Origin: Oscillospiraceae bacterium
GTDB lineage: Bacteria; Bacillota; Clostridia; Oscillospirales; Oscillospiraceae
Reading direction: 5' to 3'
Length of the DNA stretch: 6,685 bases
Assembly (NCBI GenBank): GCA_902802215.1
Contig: CADCLH010000120.1
Location: 1-6,685 of the forward strand
Made by a program: the position numbers and the translations under genes. Positions 1 to 6,685 of the stretch are shown here, piece by piece. How positions within the stretch are numbered: the stretch's first letter is position 1; each line of letters opens with the position of its first letter. Under the pieces are notes generated by a model. That model searched no databases, was not told the origin of the DNA, and was given only the letters and a program-made list of their open reading frames with translations.

Positions 1-893
<893 letters not shown>

Positions 894-895
894 CT

Positions 896-2638
896 TTATC
901 CCTCGTATCCTTTCGTCTGTCTCAGCCGTTTTTGCAGCTCCCTGAGATCGGTGCCGCCCGCACGGCGTTCTTTTCTTTCCCGGATCTTCGCTATGTAATC
1001 GGACGCGCTCTGCCGGCTGCGGCTGAGCGTCTCCGGCTTTTGCAGCAGGGAGATCAGAAGGTCCATCTCCCCCGGCTCGAGCTCTCCCGCGAGCATGTCC
1101 GCGCTGACGGCGCTCCCGCTTCGGATGCGCGCGGCGAGCACGGAGTAGATCCTCCCCAGCGCCGCGGAGGAGAAGTCCTCCGCCTGCGGAAGCTCCGCCA
1201 TGTTCATCAGCGCCGGCTCCAGATAGAGCAGGCGGATCAGTCCCTCCTCCGCGACGGCGGACTCCGGGTCCTCGTAGCGCAGCTCCCGCGCCGCGGGCTG
1301 GACGAGCTTTTCCGGCTGCGTGAGCTCGCGCTGCTCGGCCTTCTTCCCGGCGCTGAGCAGACGGCGGTGCCGCCGCTCCACGTCGCCCGTCACGACCTCG
1401 GCCTTGATGCCCGCGGTCTCGGCCACGCGCTGCGCGTAGATCTCGCGCCGCACCCCGTCCGGGATCCTCGCCAGCAGCTCGCCCGCCTCGCGGACGAAGT
1501 CGACCTTCTGCTCGTCCACCGTGAGATCGTACTTGCTCCGGATCCGGCCGAGCTGATAGTCGAGCTGGTTCTCCGAGTCCTCGATCAGTCTGCGGAAGGC
1601 CTCCGCGCCCTTGAGCTTGATGAACTCGTCCGGGTCCTTGGCCCCGCTCATGCGGAGGATGCGCACCTTGACGTCCAGCTTCTCGAAAATGCCGATCGCC
1701 TTCTGCGAGGCCTTCAGCCCCGCGCCGTCGCTGTCGTAGGCGATGATGACCTCGTTGGTATAGCGCGAGATCAGCCGCGCCTGCTCGTTTGTCAGCGCGG
1801 TGCCGAGCGATGCCACCGCCGAGTCGAAGCCCGCCTGATGCAGGCTCACGACGTCAATATTGCCCTCCGATAGAATGATATACCCGCTTTTTGATTTTTT
1901 AGCCAGATTCAGCGCGAAAAGGTTCCGGCCCTTGTCGTATACCAGCGTGTCGGGGCTGTTGATGTACTTGGCCCCCTCGCCGCCGAGGATGCGCCCCGAG
2001 AAGCCGATGACCCGGCCCTGCACGTCGATGACCGGGAACATCAGGCGGTTGCGGAAGGCGTCGTAGAAGCCGCCGCTCTTTCCGCGCTTGACCAGTCCCG
2101 CGTCGAAGAGTTCCTGATCCGTGTAGCCCTTCTCGCGCATGGCCCGGCGCAGGGCCTCCCAGGAGTCGGGCGCAGCGCCGAGACCGAAGTTCTTGACCAT
2201 CGCGCCGGAGATGCCGCGCTGCCGGATGTAGGCGTGCGCCGCCTCGCCGGCGGGCTCGGAGAGCTGCGCGTAGAAGAAGCGGGCCGCGTCGCGGTTGAGG
2301 GCGAACATCCGCGCGCGCTTCCGGCTCTCGGCGCTGTCCGTCTCCTCGGGCATCTGCATCCCCGCGCGTCTGGCGAGGAAGGCGATCGCCTCGGGATAGC
2401 TGAGGTTTTCGATCTCCATGATGAAGGAGATCACGCCCCCGCCCTTGCCGCAGCCGAAGCAGTGGTAGATCTGCTTGTCCCGGTTGACGGAGAAGGAGGG
2501 CGTCTTCTCGCTGTGGAAGGGGCAGAGGCCGAAGAGGTTGGCCCCGCTGCGCTTCGTCAGGCGCACATAGCCCGACACCACGTCGACGATGTCCGAGCGG
2601 TCTGTAAGCTCCGTGATGAACTTTTCCGGGATCGCCAC
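896..2638 (-). CDS. dnaG: DNA primase DnaG
   Basis: DnaG synthesises the RNA primers for lagging-strand replication and works with the replicative helicase. The 580-residue product is close to the usual length of about 600. The N-terminal CHC2 zinc-binding domain shows C39-x2-H42 in LCPFH and C60-x2-C63 in HCFGCGKGGG. The catalytic core has NRLMFPVIDVQGRVIGFSGR at about 197-216, followed by the Toprim fold: Glu258 in SEGNID and the acidic pair Asp302/Asp304 in YDSDGAG, then KDPDEF at 334-339. The region from about 460 onward is less conserved and matches the expected helicase-binding C-terminal domain. The start is GTG (2638-2636), which gives the typical N-terminus MAIPEKFITEL with a good ribosome-binding site. 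It ends with TAA at 898-896, just before rpoD, and begins 28 bp after dgt. All visible key residues are intact and I see no damage. Confidence 0.98.
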   Translation of the reverse strand: MAIPEKFITELTDRSDIVDVVSGYVRLTKRSGANLFGLCPFHSEKTPSFSVNRDKQIYHCFGCGKGGGVISFIMEIENLSYPEAIAFLARRAGMQMPEETDSAESRKRARMFALNRDAARFFYAQLSEPAGEAAHAYIRQRGISGAMVKNFGLGAAPDSWEALRRAMREKGYTDQELFDAGLVKRGKSGGFYDAFRNRLMFPVIDVQGRVIGFSGRILGGEGAKYINSPDTLVYDKGRNLFALNLAKKSKSGYIILSEGNIDVVSLHQAGFDSAVASLGTALTNEQARLISRYTNEVIIAYDSDGAGLKASQKAIGIFEKLDVKVRILRMSGAKDPDEFIKLKGAEAFRRLIEDSENQLDYQLGRIRSKYDLTVDEQKVDFVREAGELLARIPDGVRREIYAQRVAETAGIKAEVVTGDVERRHRRLLSAGKKAEQRELTQPEKLVQPAARELRYEDPESAVAEEGLIRLLYLEPALMNMAELPQAEDFSSAALGRIYSVLAARIRSGSAVSADMLAGELEPGEMDLLISLLQKPETLSRSRQSASDYIAKIRERKERRAGGTDLRELQKRLRQTKGYEG

Positions 2639-2641
2639 GGT

Positions 2642-2650
2642 CTCACCTTC
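2642..2650 (-). promoter_or_regulatory. Ribosome-binding site that supports the GTG start of dnaG
   Basis: On the minus strand GAAGGTGAG precedes GTG at 2638, leaving 4-7 nt between the anti-SD match and the start codon, depending on the register taken. No in-frame ATG lies nearby that would keep the conserved MAIPEKFI N-terminus, so this site decides the start. A small inverted repeat (TTCGC, 3-nt loop, GCGAA at 2653-2665) sits directly upstream and could affect access to the site, which is inference. Confidence 0.6.
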
Positions 2651-2666
2651 TTTTCGCGAAGCGAAT

Positions 2667-3671
2667 TTATTTTACGGTCCACGCAAACGGGATGAAGATC
2701 TCCCCGAATTTCTCCATCGCGTAGCCGTCGGTCATGCCGGAGATATAGTCCACCGCGGCGCGCTCGCGCCCCTCGCGCTCGGCGATCAGGCGCAGCTCCT
2801 CCGGCAGCAGCTCCGGCTTTTTCACATAGGTCTCGTACAGCTTCTCCAGAATCCCCTGCACCTTGTCCTCCTCGCTCTTGGCGACGGGGTTGGTGTACAC
2901 GTCGGAGAACATGTAGCTGTGGAAGAAGCGGAAGGTCTCCGCCATCTCGTCCGACATCTTCAGCACCCCGTCGGCGCTGTTTCGGATGAGGTCCGAGACA
3001 AGGGAATTGATGCGCTCGCTGTTGCGCTCGCCGCAGTGCGTGCGGATGCGCTCGGGCACGTCCTCCGCGCGCAGGATGCCCGCGCGGATCGAGTCGTCCA
3101 GATCGTGGTTTATGTAGGCGATGCGGTCGCACAGGCGCACGACGGTGGCCTCGCGGGTATCGTCGGGCGCGCCGTGGGTGTGGTTGAGGATGCCCATGCG
3201 CGTCTCATAGCAGAGGTTCAGCCCCTGCCCGTCCCGCTCGAGCACGTCCACCACGCGCAGGCTCTGCTCGTAGTGCTTGAAGCCGCAGGGGAAGATCGCG
3301 TTGAGCGCGCGCTCCCCGGCGTGGCCGAAGGGGGTGTGCCCCAGATCGTGCCCCAGGCCGATGGCCTCGGCCAGATCCTCGTTGAGACCCAGCGCGCGGG
3401 CGACGGTCCGGGCCAGGCGCGTGACCTCCAGCGTGTGGGTCAGACGCGTGCGGTAGTGGTCGCCCTCCGGCTGGAGGAAGACCTGCGTCTTGTGCTTGAG
3501 GCGGCGGAAGGATTTGGAGTGGGTGATGCGGTCCACGTCCCGCTGGAAGCAGGTGCGGATACCGCACTCCTCCTCCGGCTCCGGACGGCCGCGCGAGTCC
3601 TCCGCCCGCACCCCGAAGGGGCCGACGATGAGGCGCTCGAGCTTTTCGCGTTCTTCTCTCGGACAGGACAT
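2667..3671 (-). CDS. dgt: HD-domain deoxyguanosinetriphosphate triphosphohydrolase-like protein (dNTPase)
   Basis: Proteins of this family hydrolyse dNTPs to deoxynucleosides and triphosphate, and so adjust the dNTP pool in the cytoplasm. The 334-residue product carries the HD-domain metal ligands: H79 in RLTHTLEV, H108-D109 in GLGHDLGHTPFGHAGE, and D182 in CDRIAYINHD. The N-terminal family signature is also present (DSRGR, then IRTCFQRDVDRITHSKSFRRLKHKTQVF at about 38-65). The ATG at 3671-3669 fits the usual short leader before DSRGR and follows a G-rich Shine-Dalgarno-like run (GGGGGTGG, 3683-3676). It ends with TAA at 2669-2667, 28 bp before dnaG, and the dgt-dnaG-rpoD order is a known clostridial arrangement. 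Substrate preference (dGTP or other dNTPs) cannot be read from the sequence. A terminator hairpin ends 15 bp upstream of the start codon, so its transcription is an open question. Confidence 0.93.
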   Translation of the reverse strand: MSCPREEREKLERLIVGPFGVRAEDSRGRPEPEEECGIRTCFQRDVDRITHSKSFRRLKHKTQVFLQPEGDHYRTRLTHTLEVTRLARTVARALGLNEDLAEAIGLGHDLGHTPFGHAGERALNAIFPCGFKHYEQSLRVVDVLERDGQGLNLCYETRMGILNHTHGAPDDTREATVVRLCDRIAYINHDLDDSIRAGILRAEDVPERIRTHCGERNSERINSLVSDLIRNSADGVLKMSDEMAETFRFFHSYMFSDVYTNPVAKSEEDKVQGILEKLYETYVKKPELLPEELRLIAEREGRERAAVDYISGMTDGYAMEKFGEIFIPFAWTVK

Positions 3672-3686
3672 GCCGCCACCCCCGCG

Positions 3687-3721
3687 AAAAAAGAGTAAGG
3701 GAAGAATGGCTTCCCTTACTC
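3687..3721 (-). terminator. Rho-independent terminator after the Sel1 lipoprotein gene, just before dgt
   Basis: On the minus strand the arm GAGTAAGGGAAG (3721-3710), a 5-nt loop CCATT and the arm CTTCCCTTACTC (3704-3693) form a perfect 12-bp stem, followed at once by six T (3692-3687). The plus-strand reading has no T-tract after the stem, so it acts in one direction. It lies 72 bp after the lipoprotein stop codon and 15 bp before the dgt ATG. It most simply ends the lipoprotein transcript. Because of its position it could also act as an attenuator in a dgt leader. The stem is only moderately GC-rich (6 of 12 pairs), so some readthrough is plausible. Confidence 0.78.
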
Positions 3722-3752
3722 CTTATACGACGCAAAATCGGTTTTCCCTTTA

Positions 3753-3778
3753 TTTTTTCAAAAAAGTTTTGCTTTTTT
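3753..3778 (-). other. A/T-tract inverted repeat in the lipoprotein-dgt gap
   Basis: Three homopolymer runs of six bases follow each other in this intergenic DNA. On the minus strand AAAAAAG (3778-3772), a CAAAA loop and CTTTTTT (3766-3760) could form a 7-bp, mostly A-T hairpin, and the next A-run (3758-3753) could pair with the same T-run instead. It is unlike the GC-rich surroundings. It could be a weak extra terminator, a curved or UP-element-like segment for a dgt promoter, or simply relaxed intergenic sequence. No function is demonstrated. Confidence 0.3.
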
Positions 3779-3793
3779 CCCGGGGCTTCCGCT

Positions 3794-4795
3794 TCAGCCG
3801 AGGCTCTGCATCAGCTGCTGCGCTTCCTCACTGCCGTGCTCGGCCGCAATGCGGAAGGCCTCTTTGGCAAGCTCGGTGTTCTGCTCCATCCCTCTGCCCT
3901 CCTGAAGGTCCTTGCCCAGGCTGACCAGGTTGTCGAGCGCAAACTCCGAGGGACTCTCGCATTCCAGCGCGCGCCTGAAGCAGTCCAGCGCCCTGGCCGG
4001 GTCCGCCTCCAGGGTGGTCCGGAAGGTCAGACCGCCGTCTTCCGCATAGGTCCAGTCGTTGCTGGCCGCGCCGGAGCGGTAGAGCTCGCCCAGGACGTTC
4101 AGGGCGTCGCCCCTCTCGCCCGCCTGCTGCAGATAATACAGCGCCTTCTCCGCATCCCGCCCGTAGTTGTCCTGGCACATGCCGCCGTAGGCGTAGAGCC
4201 TGCCCAGACCGTACAGGCAATCGGAATCGCCCTGTTCGGCGCCCCGCAGGAACCAGCTCTCGGAAACGGCAAAATCATGCAGGCCGTCCACACGCGCGCT
4301 GTTGTACATGCTGCCCATGCGATAGCAGGCGTACAGACTGCCGGCCTCGGCGGCCTTTGAATAGTACTGCTCCGCCGAACCATAGTCCCCGGCCCTCTCA
4401 TACGCGCGGCCGATGTCCGCCAGGGCGTCGCTGACGCCGGCTTCAGCGGCTTCTTCCAGCAGCGGCAGGGCCTGTTCTGCATCATAGTACAGGTCCAGGT
4501 ACAGCTTGCCCATCAGGTACTTCGCCCGGGGATCGCCGTTTTTCACCAGGGGATCCAGCAATTCAACGGCCCGAGCGTCATCCTCAGCCATGATAGCCAG
4601 ACGGGCCTCCTCCAGCGGGTCGGCAGCCGGAGCCGCTTCCTCCGCGGGCGCCGCTTCGCTCTCCGGCTGCGCGGTCGGGGCGGGTTCCGCAGCCGGGACA
4701 GGCGCGGGCGTGGCCGCGGGCGCCGTGCTGCCGCCGCAGGCGCTCAGGCTCAGAAGCATGGTTATGCTCATCAGCACGAGGATGATCTTTTTCAT
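3794..4795 (-). CDS. Sel1/TPR-repeat lipoprotein, function unknown
   Basis: The product is predicted to be anchored to the outer face of the cytoplasmic membrane. Its 333 residues begin with a lipoprotein signal peptide: MKKII, a hydrophobic core, and the lipobox LSAC with the lipidated Cys20 followed by Gly-Gly. A flexible Ala/Pro/Glu-rich linker runs from about 23 to 60. The rest is helical with Sel1-like repeats of about 36 residues, for example YLMGKLYL...EEAAEAG (93-120), ALADIGRAYERAGDYGSAEQYYSKAAEAG (124-152), CYRMGSMYN...WFLRGAEQGD (157-190) and CLYGLGRLYA...YLQQAGERGD (193-230), with more degenerate copies to the end. Sel1 repeats usually bind proteins, but the partner here is not evident. 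The ATG (4795-4793) has GGAG 8 nt upstream. The gene has its own promoter and terminator, and by eye its codons are slightly less GC-extreme than those of its neighbours. It looks like an independent unit between two housekeeping blocks. Confidence 0.9.
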   Translation of the reverse strand: MKKIILVLMSITMLLSLSACGGSTAPAATPAPVPAAEPAPTAQPESEAAPAEEAAPAADPLEEARLAIMAEDDARAVELLDPLVKNGDPRAKYLMGKLYLDLYYDAEQALPLLEEAAEAGVSDALADIGRAYERAGDYGSAEQYYSKAAEAGSLYACYRMGSMYNSARVDGLHDFAVSESWFLRGAEQGDSDCLYGLGRLYAYGGMCQDNYGRDAEKALYYLQQAGERGDALNVLGELYRSGAASNDWTYAEDGGLTFRTTLEADPARALDCFRRALECESPSEFALDNLVSLGKDLQEGRGMEQNTELAKEAFRIAAEHGSEEAQQLMQSLG

Positions 4796-4822
4796 GTCGT
4801 ACTCTCCTTTTTCAAGTCGTCA

Positions 4823-4837
4823 CGGTCTGTCCGACCG
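4823..4837 (-). other. Small hairpin in the 5' leader of the lipoprotein mRNA
   Basis: CGGTC (4837-4833), a 5-nt loop and GACCG (4827-4823) form a 5-bp GC-rich stem on the minus strand. It lies almost exactly where a transcript from the upstream promoter would begin (start expected near 4838), 27 bases before the start codon. It could stabilise the 5' end of the mRNA. The stem is short, so chance is a fair alternative. Confidence 0.3.
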
Positions 4838-4844
4838 CAGAGGG

Positions 4845-4873
4845 AGTATACCATACGCGCGGAAAATTGGCAA
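4845..4873 (-). promoter_or_regulatory. Sigma-A-type promoter of the Sel1 lipoprotein gene
   Basis: On the minus strand the -35 TTGCCA (4873-4868) and the -10 TATACT (4850-4845) each match the consensus at five of six bases and are separated by exactly 17 bp. A TGG directly before the -10 adds an extended -10 element. Transcription would start near 4838 and give a leader of about 43 nt. The promoter begins 7 bp after the yigZ stop codon, and no terminator separates the two, so hflX-yigZ transcripts probably also read into the lipoprotein gene. I see no clear operator around it. Confidence 0.8.
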
Positions 4874-4880
4874 GTTCTGG

Positions 4881-5504
4881 TTAAACCGGCACGGCGCGGA
4901 AGCTCCCGCCCGTGACCGCAAGGCGCACGCTGCCCGCGCTCGCGTCGAACAGACGCGCCTTCACGGCCTCGGTCTTCTCCTGCGGGATCAGCAGCTTCAG
5001 CGTCACGTCCGCGCCGTAGACCACGTCCTCCGTCACCGCGCCGAGGGCGGCGGCCTCGGTCTTCATGCGCTCCGCCTGCGCGTAGGAGCAGCGGGCCTCG
5101 GCCTCGGTCCAGGCCCGGACGACCGCGACCCCCGCCGCGTCCAGCGCGTCGGCCGTACTCTGCGTATAGGCGCGCAGCAGCCCGCCCGTGCCGAGCAGCA
5201 CGCCGCCGAAGTAGCGCGTGACCACGCACACCGCGTTCGTCACGCCCCGGCGGCGCAGCACCTCGAGCATGGGGATGCCCGCGCTGCCCTGCGGCTCGCC
5301 GTCGTCGCTGTAGCGCTCGGCCCCGGAGCGGACGGCGTAGCACCAGCAGTTGTGCCGCGCGTCGTAGTATTTCCTTTTCATCTCGGCGATGAAGGCCTTG
5401 GCCTCCTCCTCGCTCTCGACCATGCGCACATGGCCGAGAAAGCGCGAGCGCTTCTCGGTCAGCTCGCTCTCGCCGGGAGAAGCGGGGATGCGGTATTCGT
5501 TCAT
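4881..5504 (-). CDS. yigZ: YigZ / IMPACT family protein (UPF0029)
   Basis: This is a conserved cytoplasmic protein of the IMPACT (UPF0029) family. The eukaryotic relatives act in translational control through GCN2, while the bacterial role is not settled. The 207-residue product matches the family length (about 204 in E. coli). Its N-terminal domain shows the hallmark stretches HNCWCYAVR (51-59), YSDDGEPQGSAGIPML (65-80) and VTRYFGGVLLGTGGLLRAY (95-113). A C-terminal ferredoxin-like (DUF1949-type) domain runs from about 138 to 200. The ATG at 5504-5502 overlaps the true-frame hflX stop (TGA, 5503-5501) as ATGA, which suggests translational coupling. AAGAGGA (5520-5514) is the likely Shine-Dalgarno site, with a second GGGAG closer to the start. 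The stop is TAA at 4883-4881. The shifted hflX frame runs right across this gene, but the conserved motifs show that yigZ is the real product. Confidence 0.94.
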   Translation of the reverse strand: MNEYRIPASPGESELTEKRSRFLGHVRMVESEEEAKAFIAEMKRKYYDARHNCWCYAVRSGAERYSDDGEPQGSAGIPMLEVLRRRGVTNAVCVVTRYFGGVLLGTGGLLRAYTQSTADALDAAGVAVVRAWTEAEARCSYAQAERMKTEAAALGAVTEDVVYGADVTLKLLIPQEKTEAVKARLFDASAGSVRLAVTGGSFRAVPV

Positions 5505-6657
5505 GTCTCCCAGTCCTCTTTCGGCTCGGTATAGCCGGGGATATACGCCTTGACGCGGCCGAAGAGCTCCGGCGGGACGACGGCCTCGGCCTCGATGCCC
5601 GCGTCGGTGTAGTCGGCACGCAGGAGAGCCGCCTCGCGCTGCCGTGCGGCAGGATGCCGAAGTATTTGTCGCACTTGTTGTAGACCCGGATACAGGGCGT
5701 GGCCTCGGCCCCGAGCTGACGGATCAGCCCGTCCACGATCTCCGCCTGCGTCTCCCACTCGGGATTCGACAGGTCGATGACGTGCAGCAGGGCGTCGGCG
5801 TAGCTCAGCTCCTCGAGCGTGGCCTTGAAGGCCTCGATCAGATGCGTGGGCAGCTTGCAGATGAAGCCGACGGTGTCGGACAGCAGCACCTCCTGCACTT
5901 CGTCGATCCTGAGCCTGCGCGTGGTGGTGTCGAGCGTGTCGAACAGGCGGTCGTTGGCCGGGATGTCGGAGCCCGTCAGGCAGTTTAACAGCGTGGACTT
6001 GCCCGCGTTGGTGTAGCCCACGAGGGCCACGACCGGCAGGGCGTTTTTCTCGCGCCGCCGCCTCTGGGTGGCGCGCACGCGCCGCACCTCCGAGAGCTCC
6101 TCCTCGAGCTTCTGGATCTTGCGGCGGATGTGGCGGCGGTCGGTCTCGAGCTGAGTCTCGCCGGGGCCGCGCGTGCCGATGGGCGAGGCGCCGCCCGCTG
6201 CGGTCTGGCGCACCAGATGGGTCCACATGCCTGTCAGGCGCGGCAGCAGATAGCGGTACTGCGCCAGCTCCACCTGGAGCTGGCCCTCGCGCGTGCGGGC
6301 GCGCTGCGCAAAGATGTCGAGGATCAGGCCCGAGCGGTCGAGCACCTTGACGCCGAGCTCCTCGGACAGGACCCGGTGCTGGGAGGGCGACAGCTCGTTG
6401 TCGAAGACCGCGAGGTCGATGTCGTTTGCCTCGATGAGCTCCTTCATCTCGCGCACCTTGCCGTCGCCGAGGAAGCTGCGCGGCTCGGGCGTGGGGCGGG
6501 ACTGGATCAGGGTGACGACGACCTCGCCCCCGGCGGTCTCCACGAGGGCGGCGAGCTCCTCCATCGACACGTCGCTCGAGCGCTCGCGCTCGTCCATGCT
6601 GGCCGCGGCGAGCCCCGCGAGGATCGCCCGTTCTCTTTTGTTCTGCGTCTGTTCCAT
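5501..6657 (-). pseudogene. hflX: GTPase HflX, disrupted by an internal deletion with frameshift (or an assembly error)
   Basis: HflX binds ribosomes and splits or rescues stalled 70S particles using GTP. From ATG 6657 (GGAG 5 nt upstream) the frame is a normal HflX: an N-terminal domain, GPGETQLETDRR at 164-175, a coiled-coil-like basic helix at about 175-205, then G1 GYTNAGKS (214-221), the G2 threonines (243-247), G3 DTVG (261-264) and G4 NKCD (327-330). After about Gly339 (near 5641) it stops resembling HflX. The family's C-terminal end, REAALLRADYTDAGIEAEAVVPPELFGRVKAYIPGY..., resumes at once in another frame and ends at TGA 5503-5501, overlapping yigZ. The stretch between, including G5 (SAK-like) and the start of the C-terminal domain, is absent: roughly 50 residues by family comparison, a loss of 3n+1 bases. 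Read literally, the first frame continues across yigZ to 4792, giving 621 residues with a meaningless tail. The product is probably non-functional if the lesion is real. Confidence 0.85.
5639..5652. repeat. Inverted repeat at the hflX lesion junction
   Basis: CTGCCG-TG-CGGCAG is a perfect 6-bp inverted repeat with a 2-nt centre (or 5 bp with a 4-nt loop). The point where the HflX frame changes (about 5639-5643) lies within its left arm on the plus strand. Small palindromes at such junctions occur with replication slippage or template-switch deletions, and also with assembly or PCR artefacts in GC-rich DNA. The repeat itself is directly visible, but its causal role is inference. Confidence 0.6.
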
Positions 6658-6685
6658 AAAAGCTCCGTTATTTAAAATCGTTTTT

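Noticed and set aside
1850..1925. A/T-richer stretch inside dnaG with TATATCAT on the minus strand, as a possible internal promoter for rpoD
   Set aside because: No acceptable -35 lies 16-18 bp upstream, and the bases encode the conserved Toprim sequence YIILSEGNID. B. subtilis has internal sigA promoters, but none is visible here.
2653..2670. Plus-strand hairpin TTCGC-GAA-GCGAA followed by a T-rich stretch, as a terminator
   Set aside because: No plus-strand gene ends here, the stem is only 5 bp, and the T-rich part encodes the end of dgt on the other strand.
2589..3698. Plus-strand open frame of 369 codons opposite dgt
   Set aside because: It is longer than dgt itself but shows no recognisable domain. 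The minus strand carries all the HD-domain metal ligands in the same interval.
4506..5534. Plus-strand open frame opposite yigZ and the start of the lipoprotein gene
   Set aside because: It covers the lipoprotein signal peptide, its promoter and yigZ on the opposite strand. The composition is an antisense artefact of high GC.
4792..5638. C-terminal extension of the first hflX frame, as if HflX were a 621-residue fusion
   Set aside because: After the lesion the residues are Arg/Gly/Ala-rich and are only the wrong-frame reading of the hflX end and yigZ. The conserved motifs lie in the other frames.
5630..5660. Programmed ribosomal frameshift in hflX
   Set aside because: There is no slippery heptamer at the frame change, and a shift would not restore the missing G5 region, so a deletion explains the data better.
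6658..6685. Promoter for hflX in the 28 bases before its start codon
   Set aside because: The segment is A/T-rich on the minus strand, but the window ends before a -35 could be seen, so only the GGAG ribosome-binding site can be supported.

Overview
This window looks like chromosomal housekeeping DNA from a high-GC member of the Clostridia, most likely an Oscillospiraceae/Ruminococcaceae-type gut bacterium. That placement is an inference from four things: the GC-rich codon use, the dgt-dnaG-rpoD gene order known from clostridia, a Gram-positive-type primary sigma factor, and a Gram-positive-style lipoprotein. Every gene I can support lies on the minus strand, so the order of transcription runs from high to low coordinates.

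In transcription order the layout is as follows. hflX (6657 to 5501) encodes a ribosome-associated GTPase and carries an internal lesion near 5641. yigZ (5504 to 4881) encodes an IMPACT/UPF0029 protein and overlaps the hflX stop in an ATGA. A strong sigma-A-type promoter (4873 to 4845) comes next, followed by a Sel1-repeat lipoprotein (4795 to 3794). A 122-bp A/T-rich gap follows, with a rho-independent terminator at 3721 to 3687. dgt (3671 to 2667) encodes a dNTP triphosphohydrolase, dnaG (2638 to 896) encodes primase with a GTG start, and rpoD (893 to beyond base 1) encodes the primary sigma factor and is cut by the window edge.

The dgt-dnaG-rpoD block is tightly packed (28-bp and 2-bp gaps) and reads as a clostridial form of the macromolecular-synthesis operon, linking nucleotide pool control, replication priming and transcription. 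The Sel1 lipoprotein has its own promoter and terminator, so it looks like a self-contained unit set between hflX-yigZ and dgt-dnaG-rpoD.

The points most worth a second look are three. The first is the hflX lesion, which loses the G5 region and shifts the frame, with the junction inside a small inverted repeat. The second is the terminator placed only 15 bp before the dgt start codon, with no obvious promoter between them. The third is the lipoprotein cassette. I see no mobile element, CRISPR array, tRNA or rRNA, and nothing that amounts to a clearly new biological system.
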